From Paenibacillus polymyxa (GTDB taxonomy: Bacteria > Bacillota > Bacilli > Paenibacillales > Paenibacillaceae): a stretch of 64,000 nt of DNA. Position 1 is the first letter of the stretch. Each line of letters starts with the position of its first letter. A program made the position numbers and the translations under genes. The DNA lies in the NCBI RefSeq assembly GCF_015710975.1, contig NZ_CP049783.1, positions 1,301,001-1,365,000 on the forward strand, in the 5' to 3' direction. Positions 1-10,404 of the stretch are shown here, piece after piece. Under the pieces are notes generated by a model. That model did no database searches. It saw only the letters and a program-made list of their open reading frames with translations, and was not told where the DNA came from.

Positions 1-1890
<1,890 letters not shown>

Positions 1891-1908
1891 TTGCTTCACC
1901 CCCCTCTC

Positions 1909-1967
1909 ATGTAAGCGCTTTAATTTGTTATGTCTTGTATTATAACTAAGGGTTACAGTGATTTCAA
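1909..1967 (-). promoter_or_regulatory. Sigma-A promoter and cre (CcpA) site of the frlC-frlA operon
   Basis: On the minus strand a -35 TTGAAA (1962-1967) and a -10 TATAAT (1939-1944) are separated by exactly 17 bp. Just downstream, at 1909-1924, is ATGTAAGCGCTTTAAT, a good fit to the cre consensus bound by CcpA. A cre site between the start point and the ribosome binding site would block transcription when glucose is present, as expected for an operon that uses an alternative carbon source. Sequence match only. Confidence 0.7.
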
Positions 1968-2037
1968 TGCCTTTTTAAAAATAAATAAAAGCCATTCAGC
2001 CGGTTCTTAATGTGGGTTGCTCAGCTCCTATAGGGGC

Positions 2038-2086
2038 AAAAAAAAAGCAAGCCTCAACGAGTACATTTGCTCGTTTGGCTTACTTA
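2038..2086 (-). terminator. Terminator after the SDR gene
   Basis: On the minus strand, long arms containing AAGCC..ACGAG and CTCGT..GGCTT flank a short loop and are followed by a run of nine or more T. It lies directly downstream of the SDR gene that ends at 2103. Confidence 0.75.
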
Positions 2087-2102
2087 TCATCCCCCTTATA
2101 CC

Positions 2103-2864
2103 TTACATTTGAGATGTGGGGCGAATTACGATCTCGTTCACATCAACGTCAACCGGCTGCTCGATCGCGTACGCAATGGCACGGGCAATCGCCTCCGGTG
2201 GTAATGCGAACTGGTCACGAGACTCTTCGAGCCTGGCCTTCACCTCCAGATTCGTCACTCCTTCAGCGAAATTCGTCCGAACCAAACCGGGTGAAATGAT
2301 CGTTACCCGCACCTTATCACCGGCTTCCTGTCGCAAACCCTCGGAGATGGCGCGGACAGCGAATTTCGTGGCAGAATACACAGACTGGTTCGGTACAGTT
2401 TTATGTCCCGCTGTAGAAGCAATATTGACGAAATGTCCGGAACCCAGCTTGCGAAAGACAGGCAGTGCTGCGGCGATGCCGTACAAAACACCTTTAATGT
2501 TGACGTCGATCATGTTCTCCCAATCCTCTACACGCAAGTCATCAAGGGGGGAAATCGGCATCACGCCGGCATTGTTCACGAGAACGTCAATCGTGCCGAA
2601 TCGCTCACATGCCAAATGGATGAGCTTGTTTACGTCCTCCCGCCGTCTGACGTCTGTGCTAGCATACACGACTTCACCCCCAGCCTCCGCGATACGGACC
2701 GCAAGAGCTTCAAGACGATCAGGTCGTCGTGCCCCAAGTACGACTTTTGCCCCATGCTCAGCCAGTAAAAGCGTAGTCGCTTCACCAATCCCACTGCTTG
2801 CACCCGTAATAACAACAACTTTATCTTTGATTCCGGACAAGGTTGTATTCTGGATTAATCTCAT
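2103..2864 (-). CDS. SDR family NAD(P)-dependent oxidoreductase
   Basis: 253-aa classical short-chain dehydrogenase. The Rossmann cofactor motif TGASSGIG is near residue 21, the structural NNAG near 97, and the catalytic Ser/Tyr/Lys set is IASTAGH then YSATK near 148-166. Substrate cannot be told from sequence. The gene is divergent from an AraC-type regulator 162 bp away; this pairing is common in Firmicutes and suggests that the regulator controls it. It resembles the YdfG/clavaldehyde-type cytosolic SDRs that act on small carbonyl compounds. Start ATG at 2864 follows a short leader; a start at the later Met is not needed because the first residues precede the KDKVVVITG strand normally. Confidence 0.85.
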   Translation of the reverse strand: MRLIQNTTLSGIKDKVVVITGASSGIGEATTLLLAEHGAKVVLGARRPDRLEALAVRIAEAGGEVVYASTDVRRREDVNKLIHLACERFGTIDVLVNNAGVMPISPLDDLRVEDWENMIDVNIKGVLYGIAAALPVFRKLGSGHFVNIASTAGHKTVPNQSVYSATKFAVRAISEGLRQEAGDKVRVTIISPGLVRTNFAEGVTNLEVKARLEESRDQFALPPEAIARAIAYAIEQPVDVDVNEIVIRPTSQM

Positions 2865-3026
2865 AGCCGAATCCTTCTTTCATCTGGAAATTGTCTTTCG
2901 CCTTGAATTATAAGAAATATCAAAATAAAGCAGGTAGACGATTCATACGCGTTCCTTGCCTAATCCTGTCTAGTTTGAGTTACAATATTCATATCAGCTT
3001 AAATGAAAAAGGATTGGTGAATAAGT

Positions 3027-3938
3027 TTGAACCAACTCATTACGGAGTTAGCTAAGCAAATTGCACGGCATACGTCTACGGACGGTTTACACCAAACTGC
3101 GATTCCAGAGCTTTGTTTCAGGCGCACATCCGCGGAAACGGAACCGACGCATACCCTCAACATGCCCTCTCTTTACGTAATTGCCCAAGGCTCTAAAACC
3201 GTCACATTTGTTGGGGAAAGCTTCATATGCGATTCGTCCAGTTATATGGTCGCATCCGTACATCTACCAGTGATTGGGAAAATTACTCATGCTTCTCCGC
3301 AGTTGCCGTACCTAAGTTTACAATTAACACTTAGCCCTGATGTCATTATAGATATAAGCAAGAAATCTAGTTCGCAGAAAAAGGGAGACACGGGAAGGGG
3401 CATTTTGGTTAACCCGTCCACTTCCTTTCTGTTAGATGCGATTCTTCGCCTCGTCAATCTTTTAGATTCACCCACGGATATCGAGATACTAGCTCCACTC
3501 TACATCCGGGAGATATTTTATCGTGTGCTAGAGGGAGAGCAAGGAGCGCTCCTCAGGCAGTTCGCCGTGATCGGAAGCTATGCACAAGGTATTTCAAATG
3601 CAATACATGTAATCAATCGTGACTATTCTGAACAGTTAGTCATTGAAGAGTTAGCAAAAAAAGTGAACATGAACCCAACAACCTTTCACAAACATTTTAA
3701 AAGAGTAACGGGTATGAGCCCACTACAGTATCAAAAGATCATTCGATTGCAGAGCGCACGTCGGCTGATGCTCAAGGAAGGTTACGATGCTGCTACGGCA
3801 GGATTTCGCGTCGGTTACGAAAGCCCTTCCCAGTTCAACCGAGAATACGCCCGCTTATTCGGACGCCCACCGATGAGAGATATCAGTCACCTGCGTGACA
3901 TAGAATTCAATATTGGTTCTGCCTTAAATAATAAATAG
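3027..3938 (+). CDS. AraC family transcriptional regulator
   Basis: 303 aa from a TTG start behind a GGATTGG-type ribosome binding site. The N-terminal about 150 residues match the AraC_N-type sensor domain (LNMPSLYVIAQGSK near residue 45). The C-terminal 100 residues hold the paired helix-turn-helix: LVIEELAKKVNMNPTTFHKH for the first and DAATAGFRVGYESPSQFNRE for the second, followed by FGRPP. It is divergent from the SDR gene at 2103-2864 and probably activates it and regulates itself. Inducer unknown. Confidence 0.88.
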   Translation: MNQLITELAKQIARHTSTDGLHQTAIPELCFRRTSAETEPTHTLNMPSLYVIAQGSKTVTFVGESFICDSSSYMVASVHLPVIGKITHASPQLPYLSLQLTLSPDVIIDISKKSSSQKKGDTGRGILVNPSTSFLLDAILRLVNLLDSPTDIEILAPLYIREIFYRVLEGEQGALLRQFAVIGSYAQGISNAIHVINRDYSEQLVIEELAKKVNMNPTTFHKHFKRVTGMSPLQYQKIIRLQSARRLMLKEGYDAATAGFRVGYESPSQFNREYARLFGRPPMRDISHLRDIEFNIGSALNNK

Positions 3939-4283
3939 CCCATCGCCCTGTAATTTGGAAGTAAAGTACACCGTTAAACTAACCGGCAGTAATCCGTAAC
4001 GGGTATCCTAGACCTCGGATTATAGGGTCTGTCCCGTAGATAATTCCCTAACTTGTCCTCTTTCAATTCTTGCCCTGTTCCCCGTTCTTTTCCATAAACA
4101 CAGGGACCAACAAACGGCGCCTACGAACCCAGGTGAACTAAAATTCTCCGTAACGTAAGCAATTTCTTTAATTAAAAAGCTCTGCCAACCATAAGGTTAG
4201 CAGAGCTCTCTATCTAATTTAATTTCGGGCAAATCTCGGAAGAAACTTGATGAATGCGGGATGTATACAATCTTTTCAAAAAG
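3939..4283. other. Intergenic stretch with one hairpin
   Basis: No convincing gene. A hairpin with arms AGCTCTGC and GCAGAGCT around 4180-4206 has a T run on the minus-strand side, so it can terminate the small gene at 4284-4391. Its arms and loop are almost identical to the terminator after the second signal-peptide gene (21647-21684), which ties this stretch to the accessory island. Confidence 0.5.
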
Positions 4284-4391
4284 TTACACCCAACATGATT
4301 TAAGGATGATAACTAAAAGGATATAAAGAACCAAGATTGCTGTTGTAGAAGTCCACGTACCGCAAACAGCTGGACCTGCGCATCCACTCAT
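4284..4391 (-). CDS. YjcZ-type small membrane protein (35 aa)
   Basis: ATG at 4391 is preceded by AAGGAGGG at good spacing and opens a 35-codon frame. The product starts MSGCAGPAVCGTW and continues with one hydrophobic segment (about residues 17-31), ending KSCWV. This short Cys/Gly start plus a single helix is the pattern of the YjcZ/YczM family of small proteins, many of which are sporulation-associated. Upstream, the minus strand reads CATATATTA, which fits the sigma-K -10 form CATAnnnTA; that regulation is inference. A hairpin near 4180-4206 can serve as terminator. The role in the spore or membrane is unknown. Confidence 0.7.
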   Translation of the reverse strand: MSGCAGPAVCGTWTSTTAILVLYILLVIILKSCWV

Positions 4392-4465
4392 AGCTGTAGC
4401 CCTCCTTTATTTATTCTCACCTTAATATATGTGTGAATACACACTGTGACTGGGCATGCAGGTAA

Positions 4466-4612
4466 TTAGAAAGAAAATATCCCACCACCAGTTAAGGTTA
4501 GCGAGGAGTTGCTTTGCTTATGTTTAAGCTCCTCCAACGGTAACTTCGCTCCGTCACTCTCTAGCCACATCTGTTTTGCCTTGTCCCGCTCAGGACTCCG
4601 TTCTCTCGCCAT
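4466..4612 (-). pseudogene. Chimeric relic: terminase small-subunit start joined to signal-peptide gene end
   Basis: From the ATG at 4612 the frame reads MARERSPER and then KAKQMWLESDGA, matching the first about 25 residues of the terminase small subunit at 15221. It then runs into sequence (about 4476-4548) that matches the 3' end of the first signal-peptide gene (ACCGTTGGAGGAGCTTAA, in another frame) and the CCAGTTAAGGTTAGCG core of its terminator. The 48-codon chimera is surely not a functional gene. It marks a deletion that fused the ends of two genes which lie 3 kb apart, in the same order, at 12.1-15.2 kb. Confidence 0.75.
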
Positions 4613-4705
4613 GTTACACAATCACCACCCCCACGAATGTAAATGCAATTATTTTAATTTATTTAATAATATGATGTGACCTTTGGGCAAAACAAAGAAA
4701 GCCCC

Positions 4706-4771
4706 GAACCAGAAAAGGTTGGAGCTTTCTTCCTTTGTTTGATAGCTTGGTTTAATTAAAGTTCATCTGGG
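4706..4771 (-). repeat. Hairpin plus 3' end relic of a secreted-protein gene
   Basis: A hairpin with arms GAAAGC and GCTTTC (about 4709-4733) is followed by 30 bases (4742-4771) identical to 16809-16838, which hold the last codons and stop of the secreted protein at 16823-17323. The rest of that gene is absent here. Downstream, 4772-5090 contains no recognisable gene; a minus-strand frame ending MPKYGEAAAAIL near 4875 may be another gene end. Confidence 0.6.
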
Positions 4772-5090
4772 GCACAGCAATAGCGGAAGTCCGCAAAAAT
4801 GCCACGCGTGGCGGGCCGCTATCCAACCGGAGGATACGCTGATAATCAGGGGGACGTTACAGTATAGCGGCCGCAGCTTCACCATATTTGGGCATTACTT
4901 CAACAATTGTTTGCTGGTTCGTACCTGCCTCTACTACAGGAGCTAATATACACTCATTTCATCAATAAGTCCTTATAGTTAAAATTCTAGTGCTTTCTAA
5001 ATTGAAATTCCCATCCAAATTGCTATCTAAGCATCAGCACCAACTCCATCAGTCCCACTATTTGTATGGGGTTGAGTTTCAAATTGATTA

Positions 5091-5479
5091 CTATCGATAT
5101 TCTTTCTCATCTCCAGTATTTCCACTGTACCTATGGGCATGAGGAATTCTACCGTTTACTGTTGTATACCCTTCAAAATGATGGTAATGCCCACCACCAG
5201 TCAAGGGAATGGCTGGTCCTGTAGTTCCTCTAATTAAATGCGTATGTTGATCGTTAAATGATGTTTCTGCATAATAATTATGAACATGCGGAACACCACT
5301 TGGAGCTGGTTCTGTTAACCCAGCGTAATGATGGTAGTGTCCCACATCAAGTGATGTATTCCCTTTAAAAGGATGTACGTGAACATTAACTGGTCTACCA
5401 TCCCACGAACTAATAAAAAGCATATGCGAATGAATTAGAGCCGGAATCACCGGAATGAACAACAAAACCTGTTATTGGT
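5091..5479 (-). pseudogene. ymaF: YmaF family His-rich protein, frameshifted at its 5' end
   Basis: The open frame 5091-5465 encodes repeated His-rich units (VGHYHHY, VPHVHNYY, DQHTHLIRG, GGHYHHFEG, IPHAHRY), the hallmark of the YmaF family, whose function is unknown. The family's usual start, a GIPITGFVVHSGDSG-like segment, is present just upstream but in another frame, behind a good GAGGAGG site and an ATG at about 5486 that itself stops after four codons. Two single-base shifts would rebuild a normal start. Either the gene is decayed or a downstream start is used; the listed ORF start MLFIPVIP is an out-of-frame artefact up to about IHSHMLF. Confidence 0.6.
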
Positions 5480-5710
5480 ATTCCATCAGTAGCCTCCTCT
5501 CTTTATCAACTGCCATAAACTATGAAAGAGGTAGTGTAAATGTTCAAAAGGCTATTGGAGTTGATTTCCACTATTCGAGTGGGTGGCTAATAGGCTGTCA
5601 GAGCGTGTGCATGCCCTCTCTCTGTTCTCTTCTGCACTCCTTCCGGCATTCCCATGTAACGGAAAGAGCACTCAAAATGGCTTACATCCTGTCGTATAAA
5701 TGCAAAAGAA

Positions 5711-5732
5711 AAAGCACTCCGTTTAGAGTGCT
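5711..5732 (-). terminator. Terminator after the 98-aa unknown gene
   Basis: Arms AGCACTC and GAGTGCT with a T-rich tail on the minus strand, directly downstream of the gene ending at 5742. Confidence 0.65.
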
Positions 5733-5741
5733 CACTTTATT

Positions 5742-6038
5742 TTACATACAAATCGAACCGGCCAATCCTATTTGTGAGATGTTAGCTGCATTATTTGATA
5801 TCATATAGAACTTCCCATTTTGGAAAACTAGATAAGTGAAGTCTCCATAAGTTGAGTTTTGAGGGTTAGTCTCGGGTGATACAGAATGTATAAAGACTCT
5901 ACAAACTCTTTGCCCACTATTAAGTGTAAAGTCAACCGTTTGATTTATAAACGAGGCCACTTGATTTGGATTTAGTAGATACGTCGGTCCTCCTAACCCA
6001 CGTTTCCCACTTTGTCTATTCTGATTTGCATTCTTCAT
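5742..6038 (-). CDS. Hypothetical protein, 98 aa
   Basis: I do not recognise this protein. A start at the ATG at 6038 is chosen because GGGAG lies 7-11 bases upstream; the frame extends to 6086 without a better site. The product begins MKNANQNRQSGKRG, a basic low-complexity stretch, then about 80 residues with alternating hydrophobic residues (VDFTLNSGQRVCRVFIHSV, FTYLVFQNGKFYMIS) that suggest a small beta-rich domain, with no signal peptide. A terminator follows at 5711-5732. It sits alone between the broken ymaF and the leftmost att copy, so it may belong to the accessory island. Confidence 0.5.
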   Translation of the reverse strand: MKNANQNRQSGKRGLGGPTYLLNPNQVASFINQTVDFTLNSGQRVCRVFIHSVSPETNPQNSTYGDFTYLVFQNGKFYMISNNAANISQIGLAGSICM

Positions 6039-6316
6039 TTTACCCACTCCCTCAGGAATTTTTTCGTTACGGTGTATGCTATTCAATTTTCCCTTAGGCG
6101 TTAATGCATAGTTAATATTTGTGTTTTAGCCCAGCTTTGGAATCCTTATCTGGCCGCTGCTCAAACCGATGCTTATCTGCATCCATGTCTTTCCTTCATC
6201 GCGACACCGTCGTCATGTTGTTGTCTTCTTGCTGGCCGTTTACTGGCTCCCCATCTTTCGGCGGTACCTTATTGACTTTGCTTTTGCGCTATTCATTCCA
6301 CTTGGCAGCCATTGGT

Positions 6317-6573
6317 GCGACCCGCTTTCGGTATTCATCCACCATAAGAGAATGTTAGAGAAATGCTCGTTCCAACAAAAAAGCGCGACCTCCGAAATCC
6401 TGGAATCCGCGCTGTACTTGAATTTCATAAGATGCTGGTGAAGGGATTTGAACCCCCGGCCTACGCGTTACGAGTGCGTTGGAATAGAGTTTTGATAGGT
6501 TTTACAATGCTCCTATAGCCTATCCAACAATAAATAAGGTTCCGTCAGGTATTACAGATATCCGTATCTTTTG
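6317..6573. repeat. att copy 1: tRNA-Thr 3' half with flanks
   Basis: 6433-6480 matches the 3' half (anticodon stem to discriminator, with one or two changes) of the intact tRNA-Thr at 25304-25375, but the 5' half is replaced by unrelated DNA. About 115 bp to the left (a copy of the tRNA's terminator and a short piece beyond) and about 90 bp to the right are shared with copy 2 at 17695-17950. This is the usual mark of integration into the 3' end of a tRNA gene. No integrase is present beside it. Confidence 0.75.
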
Positions 6574-6966
6574 TTAATCTATTTTTATTTGGAGTTCTGT
6601 CATAAAGTCCTTATCATTTGAAGCAGCATAATTATTTGGCACTGAAACTTCATATACATTATTTTCTTTTGAAAGGCCTAATAAATCATAGGCTTTTTTT
6701 AGTTTACAGAAATACTTGTAATATTCGGTGACAGACCACTTAAAGGCGATGCACATATATGTGCCTTTTGGAATCGAATCAACATGAACATCTGATGGTA
6801 AGGAAGTTAAATCCATTTTAGTAGTAGAAGTATAGAGGCTACTGTAGTGGATTTTTTCTATCGAATTATAATTTTTTAGCAGATATATATATCCACATAG
6901 AGGAGCCAATATTGTATCTTCGTTTTCAAGTGTTTTAGACAATATCCTGAAATATATACCCATTCC
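6574..6966 (-). pseudogene. C-terminal fragment of a MerR-type regulator
   Basis: The 129-residue frame aligns with the effector-binding half of the intact MerR regulator at 10405-11247: GIYFRILSKTLEN against GLYVRKLANVLED, PKGTYMCIAFKW against TSGDYVCIAF, and VYEVSVPNNYA against VYEVSLPTNYS. The N-terminal DNA-binding half is missing. Just beyond its cut end an MFS transporter gene begins on the other strand, also without its start, so one deletion appears to have removed the 5' parts and shared promoter region of a divergent regulator/pump pair. Confidence 0.75.
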
Positions 6967-6967
6967 T

Positions 6968-7965
6968 GACTTTACTTACTTCCAGCATTAATCGTAAAGT
7001 CATCTTATTAACTGCTATCTTAGTGTTTGCAATTTCTAATATTGTCTATGCATTTACAACCAAATTTGAAGTCATGTTAGCTTTCCGGATTATTCCTGCT
7101 ATTATTCACCCTGTCTATTTATCAATAGCTCTTGTGACCGCAGCTCAGCTTGTTCCTGCCGAGAAAAGCAGTAAAGCCGTGAGCAGAGTTTTTGCCGGAT
7201 TATCAGCTGGATTGCTTTTGGTGTGCCGCTGACTTCTTATTTCGCCAACAAAATTTCTCTGGAAGTTGCTTTTCTATTTGGAGCGGTTATAAGCTTTATA
7301 ACTTTTATCGGGATCCTTGTCTGGCTTCCTTCCATGCCTGTTAAGGATAAAATGTCTATTGGCAATCAGCTCAGCATACTGCGCAAACCTCGATTATGGA
7401 TAGCAAACATGGCTAATATTTTCATCTTTGCAGCTATGTTTGCTGTATACAGTTACTTTGCCGAATATGTTGGACAAATCACCCGTATGAACGGATCGTG
7501 GATCAGTATGATGTTGTTGGTCTTTGGTGTCACCATGATTGTTGGGAACTTTTTGTTCGAGGGTTTTTTGCATAAAAATATGACAAAAACTGTAGTCCTG
7601 TTTCCCTTGTTGTATATGGCTATCTACTTATTCATTTACTGTTTCGGTTCTTATTTCCTTCCGATGATATTGATCGTATTTATTTGGGGGGTAGCGCATT
7701 CCGGGGGATTATTGTCGGCCAAAGCTTGTTAATGGCTGAGGCAAAAGAAGCACCCGAATTCGGGAACAGCTTATTTGTCTCATTTTCCAATGTTGGCATT
7801 GCGATAGGGACTTTGGTCGGCAGCTGGTTTATTTCTCACTTCGGCATACATCAGTTCATCTGGTCCGGCATCATGTTTGCATTGCTTACGTTCTTGTCGG
7901 TCATCCTAATAACGGCGATTTCCAGGGCATCACATGTCAGAAATGCTATCGGTAATCAGGATTAA
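6968..7965 (+). pseudogene. MFS efflux transporter, 5'-truncated and twice frameshifted
   Basis: The pieces 6968-7232, 7223-7732 and 7684-7965 read as one major facilitator protein in three frames. The first holds NIVYAFTTKFEVMLAFR and AAQLVPAEKSSKAVS. The frame slips near 7210 (the expected IAFGVPLTSYF continues one base over) and again near 7700 in a G-rich run (WGVAHSG to IIVGQSLLMAEA). About 55-60 N-terminal residues are missing at the junction with the MerR fragment. The sequence is of the arabinose/purine efflux-like DHA1 type. It cannot make a working pump. Confidence 0.85.
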
Positions 7966-8092
7966 TTCATGGAAAGCATTTCTTTTTTACAAGGAGTTTT
8001 TTTCACATCTACTCTAGATTCAAACCGATTGCTCATAAACAGCTTCTGTTTGACTCCGGTGTAATCTTCACCATTGCGCCGCCGTATAAAAT

Positions 8093-8118
8093 AGCCCCGG
8101 AGCAATCCGGGGCTTTAA
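8093..8118. terminator. Bidirectional terminator
   Basis: Perfect 8-bp arms AGCCCCGG and CCGGGGCT with a 6-base loop and AT-rich flanks. It stands between the broken MFS gene and the convergent arginase-like gene. Confidence 0.7.
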
Positions 8119-8231
8119 TATTCTGGTTAATGGACTCATGCTGCCCGTGTCCGAAACCACTAAAGAATTTACAGGTACTGTTTTTCACTAAATGTACTCA
8201 TAGATTGATGTTTGTGCGTGATATAAACATT

Positions 8232-9143
8232 CTATAGCGTCCAGTTAACAATGGGTTTGTCTTTTTTATTTATATCCCCTATTAATGGTAAGCGTTGTAG
8301 CATATTTTGCAATGCCATTGCATCCCAAGGGAAATGTTCGGTTATACCCAAACCTACAATTTGATGAGCTTTCGCTACGTCCTGAAGTACTCGTATAATC
8401 GTTTCGATGCTAGATCCTTTTGGAGTATGCCCCAACATTTTATCGTAAGTATCAGGATTAGCAACTAAAAGAGAACGGAATTCCCTCAAATCCAGTACAT
8501 CTAAATCTAAATGAACAATAACTTTAGAAGGTTTTCGTAATTCTAGCCATTGAAGCACCTTGGAACTGTCCTCATTAATATCATCTGGAGTTACAATGTC
8601 CATTTTCATATCTCGTAAAGGCTTAGAATGAAGTGCCTCAATCATATCGTTTAGACCTACAAATAATACCTGCTCTGGTTTAAATGGTCGTGGCACTTCT
8701 GCAACAAATTCTTTATCTCCCACACTTAACAAATTAGCAAGCACATGGGCATGATGGTTGGGCCAATCCTCAGGAATGGAAACGTCGGGGTGTGAATCAA
8801 CCCATAGCAAAGCAGTATCTCCATCGTATTTTTCATTTAAGTAAGCAAAAGGAGCAAGCTCTACACCGCAATCGCCACCAAGTACAATAATACTATCGGG
8901 GTTATGCTTATGAATTAATCTTTTAGCTGAACGAGCTTGATTCAGTAATGTACTCTTAGCAACAATCCCCTGCTCTTTTTCAAGGCTTGCATCTAGATCG
9001 ACGGGTACTTCTTCAAAAGGACCATCCGTTTTAGGCGCTAGCCAGTTTAACAAATGGGCTCCAAGAACGTACGGTGGATTGTTTCCACCTTGCCATTGTG
9101 GCATGAGTAATCGAAGCGTCTTGCTCTTTTCCATTTCTAGCAT
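8232..9143 (-). CDS. Arginase/agmatinase family protein
   Basis: 303 aa, a usual length for the ureohydrolase fold. Metal-binding motifs are visible: IIVLGGDCG (normally GGDH, so the first His is replaced by Cys), LLWVDSHPDV for the DAHxD motif and VIVHLDLDVLD for SxDxDxxDP. The altered first and third motifs (Cys for His; Leu for Pro) resemble arginase-like members of unproven substrate rather than true arginase. It overlaps no gene, follows the nitronate monooxygenase by 15 nt on the same strand, and is probably cotranscribed from the MerR-type promoter at 10188-10218. Confidence 0.8.
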   Translation of the reverse strand: MLEMEKSKTLRLLMPQWQGGNNPPYVLGAHLLNWLAPKTDGPFEEVPVDLDASLEKEQGIVAKSTLLNQARSAKRLIHKHNPDSIIVLGGDCGVELAPFAYLNEKYDGDTALLWVDSHPDVSIPEDWPNHHAHVLANLLSVGDKEFVAEVPRPFKPEQVLFVGLNDMIEALHSKPLRDMKMDIVTPDDINEDSSKVLQWLELRKPSKVIVHLDLDVLDLREFRSLLVANPDTYDKMLGHTPKGSSIETIIRVLQDVAKAHQIVGLGITEHFPWDAMALQNMLQRLPLIGDINKKDKPIVNWTL

Positions 9144-9158
9144 GTAACATCCATCCCT

Positions 9159-10169
9159 TCAACATTCATTTTTAAAGTCAGCCATCAATTCCTTGACGAT
9201 GTCTTCACATGTCTTTACTTCCGTAATGAGATCTATAGCCGTATTTACTGAAACAATTCCCTCATCCATCTTTCCTTCCAGCATTCCTGTGCGAAGACCA
9301 CCATTCTCACTTATCTTTTTATCTACTTGGTCAGAAGGCATTCCATTTCTGTACAAACCCTCATATTCTTGAGCTGCTTTATTAGGTATGGAGCGTTGAG
9401 TTGACGATACTGAAAGCAGGTCAGTCCCTTTGGAATAAATGATTTGTTGTTTTGTAACATCTGAAGCAGGACATTCATCCGAAACAATAAAACGAGTCCC
9501 TACATAAACTCCTTCAGCACCGAGAGCAAATGCCGCTCTCACACCACGGATATCATTAATTCCACCTGTAGCTATTACCGGTATATCCACTGCATCTACT
9601 ATTGTGGGAACAATTGAAAACGTTCCAATTGAGCGCTGAGGAATAACTCCACCTTCATCATAACCAGTGGCAATAATGATATCTGCACCTGCCTCCTCTG
9701 CCCTTTTTGCAGCTTCTGTAGTAGGATTTAATTCACGATGGATCAAAATACCACCCTGGTCCTTAATCTCTTTAAATACCTGTCGATTTACTTTACCAAC
9801 AGTTACAAAATGTTTTACCCCTTCCTCAAAAGAAACATTGAGAGTGGTCCGAACGTAAAATCCGTTATCGTCCACTCCTTCTTCTGGTAGGATTATGTTC
9901 ACAGCAAAGGGCTTATCCGTCAGTGATTTAATTTTACGTAGTTCATTGCGGATTCTTTCTTCAGTATTAATTCGTTTAGACCCCACCATTTTTGGACCAG
10001 CGTTGGGACCTAACACTCCCATTCCCCCTGCATTTGATACAGCAGCAACCATGTTTGCATCTGTAATCCAGTTCATGGCAGCTTGTACAATGGGATATGT
10101 TATACCAAGTATCCCGCATACTCTATTATTGTTTATCAGTATAATCACCTTACCTTCTTTATTATTCAT
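9159..10169 (-). CDS. Nitronate monooxygenase (NMO/2-nitropropane dioxygenase family)
   Basis: FMN-dependent TIM-barrel enzyme, 336 aa from the ATG at 10169. Features: YPIVQAAMNW near residue 25, SNAGGMGVLGP near 44, IIIATGYDEGG near 168 (His of the usual GxEAGGH replaced), IPVIATGGINDIRGV near 195 and ALGAEGVYVGTRF near 210 for phosphate binding of FMN. The family oxidises alkyl nitronates or reduces quinones. The N-terminus is uncertain: the family normally starts a few residues before RVCGILGITYP, and the upstream codons lack a strong ribosome binding site. The promoter directly upstream carries the same 21-bp palindrome as the promoter of the SnoaL-like gene at 11494. Confidence 0.82.
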   Translation of the reverse strand: MNNKEGKVIILINNNRVCGILGITYPIVQAAMNWITDANMVAAVSNAGGMGVLGPNAGPKMVGSKRINTEERIRNELRKIKSLTDKPFAVNIILPEEGVDDNGFYVRTTLNVSFEEGVKHFVTVGKVNRQVFKEIKDQGGILIHRELNPTTEAAKRAEEAGADIIIATGYDEGGVIPQRSIGTFSIVPTIVDAVDIPVIATGGINDIRGVRAAFALGAEGVYVGTRFIVSDECPASDVTKQQIIYSKGTDLLSVSSTQRSIPNKAAQEYEGLYRNGMPSDQVDKKISENGGLRTGMLEGKMDEGIVSVNTAIDLITEVKTCEDIVKELMADFKNEC

Positions 10170-10187
10170 ATCTAAGTTATGTATCAG

Positions 10188-10218
10188 ATCATAAACCCTA
10201 TAGTAAGAATAGGGTCAA
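10188..10218 (-). promoter_or_regulatory. MerR-type promoter and operator of the NMO gene
   Basis: On the minus strand -35 TTGACC (10213-10218) and -10 TATGAT (10188-10193) are 19 bp apart, the long spacer typical of MerR-activated promoters. The spacer holds the palindrome ACCCTAT-7-ATAGGGT (10195-10215). The identical box occurs at 11411-11431. A MerR gene lies next to it on the other strand. Confidence 0.85.
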
Positions 10219-10404
10219 TCAATAAATTAGTAAGTAATAAAAACAAGATTGTATGGAAAATCTATTTATTGACTTTCTAAACTGTTGTACCTATATTACA
10301 AAAAAGAACAATACACTCCTAACATGAGCTTGAAAAATGGATTTTAGATGAGTTTGGGCAGTTGAATTGGTTTGCTTTTAAAGCGATTAGAAAGGAATAT
10401 TTAA

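Noticed and set aside
2116..2913. 265-aa open frame opposite the SDR gene
   Set aside because: Antisense shadow; the minus-strand frame has all SDR motifs.
4776..4930. Minus-strand frame ending MPKYGEAAAAIL
   Set aside because: Protein-like, but too short and without a start or recognised family; mentioned only as a possible gene end.
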